The notes: generated by a model from the sequence alone, not told the origin. Positions 35,660 through 47,569 are shown, counted from the stretch's first letter. The stretch: DNA of 64,000 bases from Reticulitermes speratus (GCA_021186555.1 JAJKFL010000005.1:41319135-41383134), one strand, 5' to 3'. Made by a program: numbers and translations.

Positions 35660-36200
35660 CTATCATTTTACCCCCAGGGTCAGATGTGTACATGAATCGG
35701 AAATAGTCGTACATTAGCACCGACTTATTCATCAAGTGGTTCACACAGCATTTCCTCAAACACAAAACTTCAAGTAAGGTCTTTTTACTTTTAGATGGCC
35801 ACAGAACTCATTGCAGTTTCCGTTGACTGCTTCAGGCTGCTTTTGAAAATAACGTCACTGTCATTTATCTGCCGAGTCACTGTACTCATGCCTTACAGCC
35901 TTTGGATAAGTGCTTGTTTGGACCTATAAAGAGTGGTTTCAAAAAACGCAGCCACAGCTTGGACGAAGCAGATTCCACAAAGGAAAATCACTCGATATCA
36001 CACGGCGCGCCTCATCGGGTTGGCTTTGAATAAAGCTGCTTCCATGGGTGTTGATGTAAGTGCTTTTGAGTCAACGGCTATTTATCCTTTGAACCGCAAC
36101 ATTGCCTGAATATTTCTTCTCCATTTCTGATAACAGTGAAACTGTTACTTTTATGGAAGCAACACCTCCCAATATGGCTCCGATATGGAATCAACTCTGT
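35660..36200 (+). pseudogene. pogo-type DDE transposase fragment
   Basis: The sequence shows PPGSDVYMNRK, FIKWFTQHFLKHK, the second catalytic Asp in FLLLDGHRTH (codon 35794) and the third in LPSHCTHALQPLDKCLFG (codon 35905), 36 residues apart. This is the DDE_1 pattern of pogo/Tigger/jerky transposases. A TGA stop interrupts it shortly after LDGHRTHCSFR. After a frameshift near 36000 it continues RLIGLALNKAASMG, SAFESTAIYPLNRN, the conserved FESTGIYPLN-type block. The enzyme normally cuts transposon ends in the nucleus. Stops, a frameshift and missing N-terminus make it non-functional. Confidence 0.88.
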
Positions 36201-36519
36201 GTTACTTATCTCAGCAGGACCTTCATTAAGTACTCTGAATACTACACTGCTTTCTGACTCTTCCCTGAAGAAGTTACTCTTTCCAGACTTTTAAAGATCA
36301 GTCTAGTACCGAAAATACCGAGGGAATATTCGGATTAATAACAACTTTTTTATTCCCACTGAAGAAGCTAAGAATACCGAGGAAAAGCAAAGACTCAAGA
36401 GGAAAATAAAGTCAAAGAGGAGAGGAAAATCGAAAGTGTAAACAGTCCCAATACTTCAGGTTACAAGATCAGAAAATGCTGAAAATGCACTCATTAAAAA
36501 AAAGATATTCATAATCAAG

Positions 36520-36715
36520 ACACCTGAAGATTCTGACACGAAATGCTTTGCGTGCTGGGAAAACTACTTGTAAACAAGTAAGGAAGATGACTGAATCGAA
36601 CGTGCGCTTTGCAGAAACTGGCTGCACGATTTCTGTTCTCCATACAAAGACAAATGCGTCGACTGCGGTAGAAAGTTACTGCGAGAGAAAAACAGCAAGA
36701 TGCAGAAGAGGATAT
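36520..36715 (+). pseudogene. PHD-like zinc-finger end of the transposase
   Basis: One frame reads KCFACWENYL, a stop, SKEDD, a stop, then IERALCRNWLHDFC and KCVDCGRKLL. The ligand order C-x2-C ... C-x3-W-x-H-x2-C ... C-x2-C (first Cys codon 36544, last near 36664) matches a PHD-like finger of the sort often predicted at the C-terminus of cockroach and other invertebrate pogo-type transposases. Stops at 36571 and 36592 are in frame. It lies about 320 bp past the FESTAIYPLN block and before the right-end motif cluster, consistent with one ancestral protein. Confidence 0.7.
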
Positions 36716-36966
36716 AGAATATTTCATTCACTACAGCTTAGACTCTTGAGTTTATTGGGTTGAAATATAGTTTACTCGTGATATATTTTCTATTTTAATG
36801 TTGATATTGTTTCTTTACTTTGAATAAAATTCAACGGCCTACATTTACTTATCTTGCTTATTGAATTCACGGGATATTTTCAAAGAGCGGCATCTCTCCC
36901 TACATAGCGGCATCTATCCCTGCCAAAAAGCGTCGTCTGTACCGGCATGTCCGGGAGAGACGCCGC

Positions 36967-38339
36967 AGAGACAAGTTGTTTCGTTGCCTTGTGTCTCTGA
37001 GACTTTCACTTCTGCAGACATTTTGCACACAACTTAGGAAAGTAGAAACCTTGAATATAACTATCTGTGAATTTTCAGCCGTTTTGACGATTTTGGGATT
37101 GAGTTACAGTGAAAGTTGCAAAAACTGTGGATTCTCTCCCTGAATTACCCTGTAAGGAAATTTACCTTTTAAAAGAATAAGGAAAGAAGACAGTACAATT
37201 ACGTGTAAATAAGGAGCAGTATGATGCATGGAAAAATGCATCTCATGACAGTAACTTAGTGCCAATTTGAAGAAGGGTCTAAAGACGAATTTTCCGACAG
37301 AATTAATGTTCACGTTATTGTTAAATAGCTTGTAACTTGTTTAAGAGTAAGGATGTTCAGTGAGGGTCTGAATTGGGTTAGAAAAGACGATGTCGAAATA
37401 ATCCCTGTTGATGTTTCAGTTATTGCAGACGATTAAAAAAGGTTGCGAAATGTTAGGTTCTGACAGATGAACGGCTGAAGATTCAAGTCTTCTGGAGGAA
37501 AGAAGAAACCCCAACCAGTATTTAATACTCGTATACAGTGGTGGTACAAACACTCACATGTCAGTGGACTCGGATAAGAAGGAACCCAGAGGAGCAAGTT
37601 GGTGTAGTGCCAGTGCTGTCTTAAAATTTGTATCAGGAGGTACAATATCGAATGTCTGCAAGATTACGGCTGTCCTCCTCAGGCATTTTTGTGGTTGTCC
37701 GTAGAGCTTTCAAGAAAATTCTAGGATATTAGGCCTACTTTAAAATAGGTCACGACCGCCCGTTTCGAAATTTTTATTGCGCGTGAACACTGTTCCATCT
37801 AAGATTAAGTTATTTGATATGAGCAGAGAAGCAGCGTCATTAAATAACCGAACAGTGAAGACACTCTTGTTTCGCATACTTTCAGAGATGTTAGTAGATG
37901 TTTTGCTTACGTTCTGAAGGTTTTATTAAATCCAGACCAAAAATTCCAGTTCTTTTAATAATATTTCTTTCGTAGCATGGAATGAAACATAAAATAGTGC
38001 ATCGGTATGCATTGTCTTGGTTTTCTGTTTAATATGAACTGCTGTACGAAAATAAATTTAAGAGTGACATGTGCTGAAGATTTCCCTTTCCAAATGAAGC
38101 GTAGTTGCCTTTTCAGAGGTCAGCACTTCATAATACCACATACTCTAGAGGAGAAGAGCGATTTGGAGAGTGAAACTTTCTTCCTGTTGACCTGCGGTGC
38201 GTACTGCTTTGCGGAACGTGACTGAAATGTTTAACGTGACAAACAATGCTGTTCCCTAACTTCACTGATAAGCTGACGAATTTTTCCAGGCGTGAACATG
38301 TAAAAAATTGCAGTCCAAATTTCCATCCATTCATAGCTC
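36967..38339. other. mostly unassigned; SINE-D tail near 37826
   Basis: AGCGTCATTAAATAACCGAA near 37836-37855 looks like a SINE-D terminal block. The rest of the stretch holds nothing recognisable. Confidence 0.35.
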
Positions 38340-38465
38340 AGATTTTTCGTAGTTTCTGTCAGCTCCTCCAAGCAAAATCTGATAAATTGCCTTAAAGTCT
38401 GCATGTCCTATCTTTACCACTTCCCTGTCGCACTTAAATTTGATGCTACGTAAGTGGTGTAGTCA
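38340..38465 (+). mobile_element. SINE-D fragment
   Basis: GATTTTTCGTAGTTTCTGTC, CTCCTCCAAGCAAA, CCACTTCC and TGATGCTACGTAAG follow the order of the SINE-D body at 45480-45650. The tRNA-like head is absent or unrecognisable. Confidence 0.5.
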
Positions 38466-38734
38466 AAAATACAATAAGATTTATAGTGTAGAGTGTGTAG
38501 CACAATTTCACAACATTAGACTTATTTAAATGTGAAACAAAAAGTAATGCAGGGAATTTGTTTTCTGTTTCATAATGTAACAAGACAGGATACAACTTAA
38601 CTACTTAGACGTTTCGTCGTTTCTATTATAATCGGTTTTCATAAAAGCTAGGGAATTCCTCATCGCCTGAGCAACAATTGGCTTATGCATCACTCGCTGT
38701 ATACAGTTTTGCCTTACCCTTCTGAATGTTGTCT

Positions 38735-38840
38735 AGCTGTATTATAATCTCGCTGGTCCTGGCTTAAGTTTCTCGTGGTTTTTCTCAGTCCCTGCAAGTA
38801 AATTTTTAAATTTGGCCATTACCGCTTCCTTTTACATCTT
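38735..38840 (+). mobile_element. SINE-D fragment
   Basis: TTTCTCGTGGTTTTTCTCAG, CCCTGCAAGTAAAT and GGCCATTACCGCTTCCTTTT match the SINE-D body. It sits about 300 bp downstream of another fragment in the same orientation. Confidence 0.55.
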
Positions 38841-38869
38841 TTCTCCAAACCATTATAATCCACTCATTC

Positions 38870-41800
38870 TGCCTTGAAAACGTACAGCCCGAATTACTCA
38901 AAACTCGTTAAATAAAAAAGAATTACAAGCACAAAATACCTCTGAATGTTCCATGCGTCAGGTGTCGGTGTGTCTAACACTCCTCTGTGTAGATCGGTTC
39001 TCCTGTCCTATATACCCTACTCCACATTGTAGAGTTTCTAACGCTACCAGATTCCGCAGTACTTTTGCGACGAATTCTGAGTTCGAGGTGTTCGTCAAGA
39101 GGTAAGGTTGATTTGCTAGAGCAATCAGCAGCTCCAGGGTTGTGCTGTGTTCTGTTCCTTGTTTCCAAATATAGGTCTTCAGAAAGTTAAAACATACTGT
39201 ATCATATGTAATTACCTCTTGGCTGTAAAATGTTACTGTCATGCGTCTAGGTAGATCAGCTTTTGTTTAAGGAACAATTTAAATAAGAAACCCCCTTTGA
39301 ACTTCGCCACCTGTCTTCATCTATACATAGCATCACAACCCATTTCAGTACTTGTGATCTCAGAGTACCAGACGTTACATGAGCCATAGGCAGCTTTATC
39401 CCTTGGGGATGCTACCAGACGTCGACTTCTTTTCTACAGGGCCTGAAGTAACAAAGAATATAATACGGAACGAAGTTGAATAGGGTCTGAAGATGCATTC
39501 TTTGTGGTGTTTCATGCCCCATTGGTTTGCTGTTCATTGGCTAAAAAAACCTGTTATAACAACACTACTCATACTTGACCCCAACAGATATACAAAATAT
39601 GCATTCTTTTGTGCTCATTAGACTGCGTTGAATATGAAATGCATTGGACAGATATTTACCTATAGGCCTGTATATTTTATTGTGTATCCGTTTAAACATG
39701 TTTTAATTACTTTAAATAATTTTGTGGTTATAAGAAAAGTATGGTGATAAATTTACCGAGTTGGAAAATTTCAGCCCTTTTCCTTCTATAGTTCCTTCTA
39801 TTAGGTAGGTCGTTTTCTAGGTTTAAATTTAACAAGAGAATACACTTTAAAATCATGACACCAATAAAGTGACTTCAAACTTTTCTCCTGTAATGAACAA
39901 ACAGCACACCTGTGATGTGGAGGAATTTAAAGTTATGTTATTTTCTTCCGTTCCATTTATCGCATTGATATTTATGTGATTGATTTGGCAGAAAGTAACT
40001 CTAGGTTCCACTTCCCCCAGACCGTGTGGCAAGTGTAACCTACAGCTCATCAAATGTGTGCTGCATTCCTGAGTCACAACCACAAACTGTGTTTTTCTTT
40101 TATTTGTACCTCAGATAATGATTTCGTGGTCCACTACATGAAATTTCAACAGAATTGAGCCTAAATTCGGTGAGTAATCACACATTAAATTTCAACTCTT
40201 AAAAATAGCGGTTCCACTTACCCTGGTTCACCTTATGTGAAAGAAAATAGACGTGGTAATATTTACCGAGAATTCTTCACATATACCGTTGATCGCCATG
40301 AGTTGATATTTGTCAGCAAGGAGGTGTATTCGCTGTGAACAAACCTTTCTAAAGGACACTACATGTAGAAGTAGAAGAAGAATAGAGGAAAATATTTATA
40401 TGTATCGTAAATAAATTGGTTTGAAAGTGCAACTTGATTTAAATTGCTCAGAATGTTGTCCATCTAACGGGTCTTGTTGGGAGTGTTGACATTTTCTGTT
40501 CAATACCAACGTAGTTGGTGAACTCATTGTTGGGAAGTTTCTGTTTTCTTTTACTTCTGGTTACTTTGTTTTTTATTTGTTTATTGGTTTTTTAATTATT
40601 TTGGTAATGAGAATATTCTTTGGTTTCTTCAGTTACGTACTCAGGTACACAGTCTCAGTATCAGATAATTGACAATGTTTAAAATAATAACACATTTTGC
40701 CGTGGCTCATCTCTGTACACCTTGGTCTTAGTTGACAAAGATAGAGCAACTTTTGGAGAAGAAAAAAGGGTGGTAGCAATCTCGGAAGCATCTCCCTAGG
40801 GTGAAATATGGAAAGCCTTCTGTTAGCACTTGACTCTATCATGGCCCCTACACGCCAAAGGCCAAAAAATGATAGATTGTTTCCTATTAATTTAAAAAAT
40901 TGGCCTAGAGGATGAGTTTCATACATCAGAAAACCTGTCGCACGTCAGTTTCAATTTATAATAATGAGGATAGCCCGTGTGCTTTCTCACCCTTGTAATA
41001 ACTAAAATAGATGGATAGAGAAGGAGGTGTAAACATACCACTAGTGGATGAGACAGGATAGATAGCGGATGGTGGGGAGACAGAACCTGAAGCAAATGTG
41101 GCGCCCTGTCTTTTATATAATTCCTTTGGCTTAGAAAAGTTAGGTGTTAAAATGTTGATACCCATCGCATCATGGGAAGAGGGCGTGATGAGGACCCCCT
41201 CTTTCCGTTACGCTGTACGTCCGCTGAGTAATGAATATTAAGTAGAAGCCCCACACCCCCTTATCAAAAAGGCTATAACAGTTTTATTTTCTTCGTGTCA
41301 TGATGAGGGATCTCTTTTCTATATAAAATTGTCTGTCTCCGCTTCTTATATCCCGTCGCTGCTCTGAAATTCGGCTCCGCTGGCTGCCGCTGTTTTATAT
41401 CTCTCACATCAACAGCACGCAACAAAATTATAAAAAAAAAGTGCAGCACTGGGTAGTTCCCAGTCATGTGTCCAATGAAACATTGCTTTATTTGTAAGTT
41501 ATTAAGGGTTGTGCTCGCAGTCCACTAAGTAGCCCACGACCATTCCTCCCAAATCTCTACCTACCCCAACTGATGTTGAGCCTCCAAGGTTAATCGGTAG
41601 TATGTAACGTGTGCAGTTGAAACCGTATTAGAGTAGCTGTAATAAGCAGCAAGTCACCTGACGGTGTGTAGCATAATCTGTGAGAATAACAATTGTCATC
41701 ACATAGCCCACGAATCAGTTTATAGCCTACTTAATAGTACAGAATTATATACTTGAAGTAACACAGTTAAGTGACGTAATTGTCTGTATGTAACATATGC

Positions 41801-43015
41801 AACTGAAAGAGTCTTATAAAATCTGAGAACTCGTGATAAGAACCCATCTATGCAATATAATACAGTTGAGACAGCATCACTAAAAATCTGTGCTACACTA
41901 ATGAGAACCCCAGTCAAGGGAAAGTGGATGTAGAGAGAGAGTAAAAATAAGACAGGGTTCAGAAACGAAGTAAAGGGAAGACGAGGGAGAAGAAAAGAGG
42001 AAAGGCCAGCTGAAGAAAGGGTAAAGGGAAGGGAGAAACAGAGAAGAGAAGTGATACGTGAAGAAGTAGGAAACGAATGAAGCAAGGAAAGAAGGAAACG
42101 CGCGTAGGAAGGAAATATCTTTTGGTGACGTAATTACCCCCCCCCCCCCCCCCCCCGATGTGCCTGTGTTGAATGGCGAGTAAGAAAATTACCGTCATTT
42201 CGTGTGACACTCTGTATTCAGTAGCAACATGTAGCCAGCCTTAATATTATGTCAGATTCTTTTCATACGATTTAACTCCAGACATCGTTCCAGGAGCGTT
42301 ACGTTCTGGAGCGTACTTCAGATCACTACGCACAAAACATGCTTGAATGTGTGCCAGGAGATCACGTAGGTGCAGTGCCATTCTGCAACTGAATTGACTA
42401 GTGTATTGCATGACGTCAGGAACAGTTCTATCAAAATCAGAAAGTGAGCAGCAATTGCATACACTGTGCGTAACGACTGATAAAAGGGTTTTATATTTTT
42501 TGGAGAATATATGTTTACCATAGTGAAATTAGATGGTAAAGATATTTTAGATATGTGGATTAGATGAGTCAGAGGTCTTTACAGAATTTTGGGACTCGAC
42601 CAACATGTTCCCAGAAAGCCCTTTATGTGATCCTGTCTTGAATGATCTCAACGAAGTTATGACTATTAACCTATTTCACTAAGAGACCATTTTAAAATAA
42701 TTCACTCCGCGCCTAGACATCCCAAATGGGCTTTTATTTTCACTTCTCAGAATTAAATTTTATATCATTTCACTTTTCCCCATCCGGCCTATAAGGCCAA
42801 TCATTATTTGCTTTATAACCACAAGAATACGAAATAATGAACTGAATCTGTAAAGGATATCTGAAGTTTTTTGTATTCTAATTATCATGTAACAAGAATA
42901 AAATGATTTTCACTAAAATACATAATGTAAACCTGTAGGTCAAAAAATGTTAATTTGCAAAACCCAACACACAGGTACATCTTATGTACCTCGTTTTTGG
43001 AGGTAAACATTTCTT
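38870..43015. other. 4-kb stretch, only low-complexity features
   Basis: Contains a purine-rich tract near 41935-42070 and a run of 20 C at 42137-42156 (a common sequencing and assembly hazard). Long minus frames at 41720-42210 are composition artefacts. No element or gene is recognised. Confidence 0.45.
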
Positions 43016-43064
43016 TCAGAAGACGTCTGTTTACTGAAGACGTCTCTTTACTGAAGACGCACGT
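43016..43064. repeat. 17-bp tandem repeat, three units
   Basis: TTCAGAAGACGTCTG, TTTACTGAAGACGTCTC and TTTACTGAAGACGCACG follow one another directly beside the family I element. Confidence 0.7.
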
Positions 43065-43070
43065 ATTTGA

Positions 43071-43200
43071 GATGTTACGCAACGCTGGAAGAGTAAGATG
43101 TCTTTTTAGGACTACGTGATCCTGAAGATGAAGGAACTGCAATACTTCGAACCGACTACTTGCCAGTCCATCCGGCGTACTATTCCAGAGAACTCGATTC
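43071..43200 (+). repeat. ribozyme-type repeat, family I, copy 4
   Basis: A short left arm at 43071-43088 (GATGTTACGCAACGCTGG) reads on the minus strand as the block that ends the family. From 43122 the plus strand reads CTGAAGATGAAGG, TTCGAACCG, CCAGTCCATCCGGCGTA and TTCCAGAGAA, matching copies 2 and 5. The GAAA core element is lost (GAAC). Confidence 0.55.
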
Positions 43201-43230
43201 TTCTGCAGACGCGCTCTGGGAACCTCAAAT

Positions 43231-44231
43231 CTCGCAATCTGTCGTAAACTTTTATGTGGCGACTGAATCACGACTCATTTCTTATCGGGAGAGACATGAA
43301 TCTCGTTGTGCACTGTTTATAATTTTCTTTACATAGATATTGGAATGAAAATAATATGAAAGAACTTCAGTGCATAGTTCCTTCATTCCTTCCTTCCATC
43401 CTTCCTCACCAACGTCCAGTGTCAACTTACCAAGAATAGTTCCGTGTACCCAAAGCCCTCCACAGTTTTCCTAATAATTTTCCACTAAAACCAGTTGTAC
43501 ATTACGCATTCTTAAAAATATACCTCCATTATTGTCTATAAAACTCTGTGTAATGCATTAGCAGTTAGTGCGGTGCTTTAATTTCTGTTCCTGACGTTAT
43601 TTCCAGTTCAGCTTAACTCTAGTGTCAACCACGTGTTTTGAAACAGAGCTTCAAAAATATCCCTGTGTTCGAAATGATCACTGTGACGTGCCTGGAAATT
43701 AACATTAGCACCGCCCCCCCCCCCTTCCACACAGTACCAGGCAGGCTAATGCTTCATTCTGGACACCAGGGAACTAATCACTGCCTGGCCACTGTTTAAT
43801 CTTTCATAGCACTGGTCTTCCGCAATCAAACCACCACTGTGATGGTTAGGAAATGAAAGTGATGAGGTTGGGGGTGGACACGTCATTACATTTTAAACGA
43901 CTGTCTGTCAGAAATGGTGTGGCCCTCGGCCATTATATGTTGTTATAATTTAGCTGAAGTTAATATTTTGGTTACGTTAGCTATGTACTTTGTGATTACC
44001 AGTCACAGTTGGTCAGGACTTCCTGACGGAACAGCGGTTACTTTTAGTGTAGAATGTAGACACCAACTAAGTGGGAGAGCAGAGTCAAGGAGAAATTAAA
44101 CTGACAAAATAGACCTTGCTTGTAGATAGACTTACGCAAACGTATAGGTAACACCAATGCTTTAACTTACTCCAAGGAGCAGAGTCCTTCCTGAGAAGCT
44201 AACAGGTCCGCAGCTAGTCGAGAAATTCCCT
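43231..44231. other. no recognised feature; C-run near 43714
   Basis: A run of C occurs at 43714-43724. No other feature was recognised. Confidence 0.4.
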
Positions 44232-44525
44232 GCATTTTATGGAACCCAAAGGTTCAATACCGCATTCACAAGCCCGCCACCTGTCCCTATCCTCAGCAGG
44301 TCAATCCAGTCAATGTGCCTCCCCACTTCTTCAAGATCCATTTTAATATTATCCTCCCGTCTAATCCTAGGTTTTCTAAGTGGTCTGTCTTTCTCAGATC
44401 TCCCCACCAGTACCCTGTATGCACTTCTCCTGTCTCTCATACGTGCCACATGCCCCGCCAATCTCATTCTTCTTGATTTGATTACCCGAATAATATTTGG
44501 TGAGCAGTACAGATTATAAAGCTCC
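44232..44525 (-). mobile_element. LINE C-terminal tail (family L1a), best copy
   Basis: On the minus strand a nearly continuous frame reads [58 protein letters not shown] and ends NLWVP. This is the post-RT C-terminal region of a non-LTR retrotransposon. The pattern is familiar to me from many cockroach and termite predicted proteins, which is recollection and not a search result. A small deletion breaks the QDRDRWRA-like part. It is the reference copy for the decayed ones at 6601, 19835, 45115 and 59390. No tail or TSD was seen. Confidence 0.8.
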
Positions 44526-45114
44526 TCGTTTTGTAGACTTTATATGACATAATAGAAACGACGTAATGGCAAGGCGAAAATTGTCGTTTGAGGCTTCCAG
44601 ACGTCACCTGCACTTTTTTATTCCTGTGCCACAATATATTTTGCAAATGGTTATCACCAGTTGTGTATTAAATCACTCTTGTGCTGGTAACCTATGCGAT
44701 GTTCGCATAAGAACAGTCAGCTTCCCGTACGGTGATATTTCTGGGTATAAGCACCTCGTAGTGAAGGCACAAAGTAGCGTAGCGCCAGAAGTCCACACCT
44801 TTATTTTGTTACTATATGGAGTGCAAACATTGACACTGCTCGATTGACCCCTGACAAATTAGTCCCTGGTGTACATTTCATAAAATGGCGTAGAAACGTT
44901 TGAAGAAGACTACATACTTTCAAAATTCTGTCAGCCGGTGTTAGTTAAAGGGCTTAGCACTTCACAAACTCCATGGAGAAGAGTCCCTGCGAAGATGACA
45001 GTCGTTCATCTTTTCCAGACATTAGCCGCATTTAGTGGAACTCATAAGTTAATTGCCGTGTTCAGAACAAACTGGCACTGGTTGTTGTCCTAATCCCGTT
45101 TAATCCATTCACAA
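44526..45114. other. no recognised feature
   Basis: The plus frame at 44566-44847 (93 codons) has no recognised domain. Confidence 0.4.
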
Positions 45115-45260
45115 CCTCATACCTCCTTCGTAAGATCTATTTTACTGTAATATTCTTGGTTCAGTCTATGCCTGATTTTCCTTTGTGCTCTGTTTTCTTC
45201 GCGTTTTCCGGTTAAAATTTTATATGTGTAGGCCCTGTTTTTTATCTGACAACGTTTGTT
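45115..45260 (-). mobile_element. decayed LINE C-terminal tail
   Basis: The minus strand reads RAYTYKILTGKREENRAQRK, then SKIDLTKEV, aligning with AYRVLVGR(S/P)E-x-x-RP and NIKMDL(R/E)EV of the copy at 44232. It lies about 600 bp from that copy in the same orientation, so the two could be parts of one disrupted insertion or two events. Similarity is lower, so this may be a sister family. Confidence 0.55.
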
Positions 45261-45423
45261 TCTTCCTGTTGGCTCGCTTATCACAGTGATGTAGCACACT
45301 TTGCCCACCGCCTAGACGAGCGGCAAAATAGCGGCGAAAAGTGACAAAGATATCTGTCAGATAAAACAAGGACTTTATATTCTTTTATTTTACAGCAGTA
45401 ATTACAATGACAGAATGTTGCGG

Positions 45424-45655
45424 GCGAGTGTTCAGCGCTCCTGCCTCATACTCAGGAGGCTCCGGCTTCAAATCTCTTCTCACAAATAGGCTATTCTGAG
45501 ATTTGTCGTGGTGTTGCTCAGCCCCTCCAAGCAAATACCGGCTAGTACTTCATATTAGGCCAGGAGCACTTCCATCCGCATCCCTTTAAAGTCAGGATTC
45601 ATTAGTCATTATAACATTTGACGCCGTATATTGAGCTAGGTTAGTGTCATTAATA
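45424..45655 (+). mobile_element. SINE-D with tRNA-like head
   Basis: The head GCGAGTGTTCAGCGCTCCTG ends in a box B-like GGCTTCAAATC at 45464-45474. The body contains TGAGATTTGTCGTGGTGTTG, CCCCTCCAAGCAAA and AGGCCAGGAGCACTTCC, and the tail includes TTTGACGCCGTATATTGAGC. This is the most complete of the SINE-D copies. Both Pol III boxes have drifted from consensus, so it is probably inactive. Confidence 0.65.
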
Positions 45656-45740
45656 TACTTAATATACAATTCATTCAAATTCAATTCAACTTTTGTTTTT
45701 TACCTCAAAGCCCAGTGCAGGAGTGTGTAAGTTTTTAAAA

Positions 45741-45855
45741 AATCTATGCGCCACCTCACAAATCTATACGCCACCTCAAAAACTAAGCGCCACCTAAAAA
45801 AACCTATGCGCCACCTCAAAACTTTATGCGCCACCTCAAAAATCTAGGCGTCACC
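45741..45855. repeat. 20-bp minisatellite, about six units
   Basis: The unit AATCTATGCGCCACCTCAAA repeats with an exact 20-bp period starting at 45741, 45761, 45781, 45801, 45821 and 45841, with few mismatches. Degenerate GGTGCCACC and TAGTCACC blocks persist downstream to about 45930. Confidence 0.92.
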
Positions 45856-46182
45856 AGAGTGGCATGAAACAAGTTCCATTCTGAGGGATCCACAAACATA
45901 GGTGCCACCGTACAAAATTTAGTCACCCGGGAGACCTGGCGCCCGGGATTTGTGCACCCCCTGAACTGGTGGTGAGTTAAAAAATAGCACAAGTACAAGA
46001 ATACAAGTAGAGCAAAACAAGACAAGAGCAATGCCAGAAAACGAAAGAAATAAACAAAGCATAAGAATTTATTTAATTATAAGTCACAGTTAATATTGTA
46101 GGCCAATAATTGCGGGTTTCTTTGTAGAACCGTGTACCAGACACAAATGCGCTCGTTCGCACAAAGTCCTGATTGCTTGACC

Positions 46183-46290
46183 CTTGAGGGTGGGACCGAT
46201 AGGTTGTCCCGAAACGTCAGTAATTAACTACCAATCTACGCTGCGTAACATCCCAAAAGAGCGAAGATCTCATTTACATCGTGGTGGAGC
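46183..46290 (+). repeat. ribozyme-type repeat, family I, copy 5
   Basis: CTTGAGG, then a stem II of GGGAC (46192-46196) with GTCCC (46206-46210), directly followed by GAAAC (46211-46215) and GTCAGTAATTAACTACCAAT, then TGCGTAACATCCCAAAAGA. The stem II and GAAA parts are the best of the family; the CTGANGA part is mutated. An inverted partner arm was not recognised. Confidence 0.6.
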
Positions 46291-47569
46291 CTGAAGTCAA
46301 ACACTAAGTTCATTGTCAACGTCCGTTCCTTTCCTCGCTGCTATTTTTCTCTTTTCTTTTTGATTTCTTTTTTAATTATCATCTTTATTTATGTCGTTTT
46401 TCTGTGGCAGTTATTTGTTAAAGCTACTCAGTGTACAAGTGTGGTGTTTAAAGTCGTTTTTGATTCCAGAGTCCTATTGCGAAGCAGCTATTGGAAAGAT
46501 GAAGGTACGGAGCGTTATATGAAGCCATAATTTTTTAACTGGAGTTATCACACGTACACACACTCCCCAATATCCAATCCTTTCACATGCAAATTACCTG
46601 GAAGTCAGCTCGGAACGGAAAGCATGGATAATGATAATAGAAAGGGGATGTAAAAGCATGGTATAGATTTTTACTCCAGTTTATATACCCCATAATTTCA
46701 TTTGTAGCCTTCAAAGCGCGTCTCATCCCAGCAAACCCTTAAGTAAATTGAAAGGTGGGGGGAATGTAACTTCCATTACTCACTTCATTTCAATTTTAAT
46801 TATTGTTCTCTTTCATTGTGCGATACGTAGTCTATCTGGAGACTGAATCCGGCGATAGTAGGAGCCACGTATGTAGGCGCTACCAACCAAAGAGAATTAT
46901 ATTAGTTCAAAGTTCTGCTTGTACTCAACGTTTCCTTGGCTTTTACACAGTAAAGGATATGCTATTGGATTCCTTTGCTGTATCGGTGCTTTGTGGAATT
47001 TTGCTGGCCCTCGTGCTTTAGGATTAATAATGAAATAAAGTTAGGAAGTGTTAGCAGCGCGGTAACAATTCTGGCGATTTCGCCGTGTTTGTGACCTTAG
47101 TATTTCCATTGTTGCTGTTATTCGTGTATAATTTCAGTGCAGTCAATACTTCATTTTGGTGTTCGTGCGGGATGATGTGTTTAGATCGTCAACTGTTTCT
47201 CCGGCCTCCGTCTTTCTGCATTAGTTCTTGTAGTTTTGAACGTCGAGATGATTTTACTCCTTGCACTCCCCTCGGAAATGGGACGATGTGTAAGCGTCTG
47301 TATGTCTGGAGTTAGTTTGTAGACGTCATAATCTAATGTTCTATTCTTCTGTTGCAGGTAAGTGTGTAGCATGTGTCTCAGCCTTCAACGCTGCGTCTGT
47401 GTCAGCCTGTACTCCTCCAACGACAGAAGTCCGGCTACTAAGTTTCATGTCATTAGCGGTGAGTCTTAGGTTCAGTTCTTTATGCGCTCTTTGAGTAACG
47501 TACACATGAAGAACACATACACGTACGACCGTAACCGTCCGTCTGTCTGTCCGATTGTCCCTCCGGTAC
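46291..47569. other. no recognised feature
   Basis: Non-coding by eye; no element ends or repeats recognised. Confidence 0.4.

Larger units (their letters stand above)
35180..36966 (+). mobile_element. dead pogo/Tigger-type DNA transposon
   Basis: A transposase relic lies between clusters of one 14-nt motif, GGGAGAGACGCCGC and variants. Plus-strand copies are at 35180-35193 (GGGAGAGTTGCCGC), 35197-35210 and, degenerate, near 35547. Minus-strand copies are at 36887-36900, 36907-36920 and, degenerate, 36930-36943, with one more plus copy at 36953-36966. Two direct copies at the left and two inverted copies at the right fit terminal/subterminal inverted repeats. Exact ends and the expected TA duplication are not resolved. 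The N-terminal DNA-binding region appears deleted. Confidence 0.75.

Noticed and set aside
41720..42210. 121-codon and 83-codon minus frames
   Set aside because: Same composition effect, plus a run of C giving poly-Gly.
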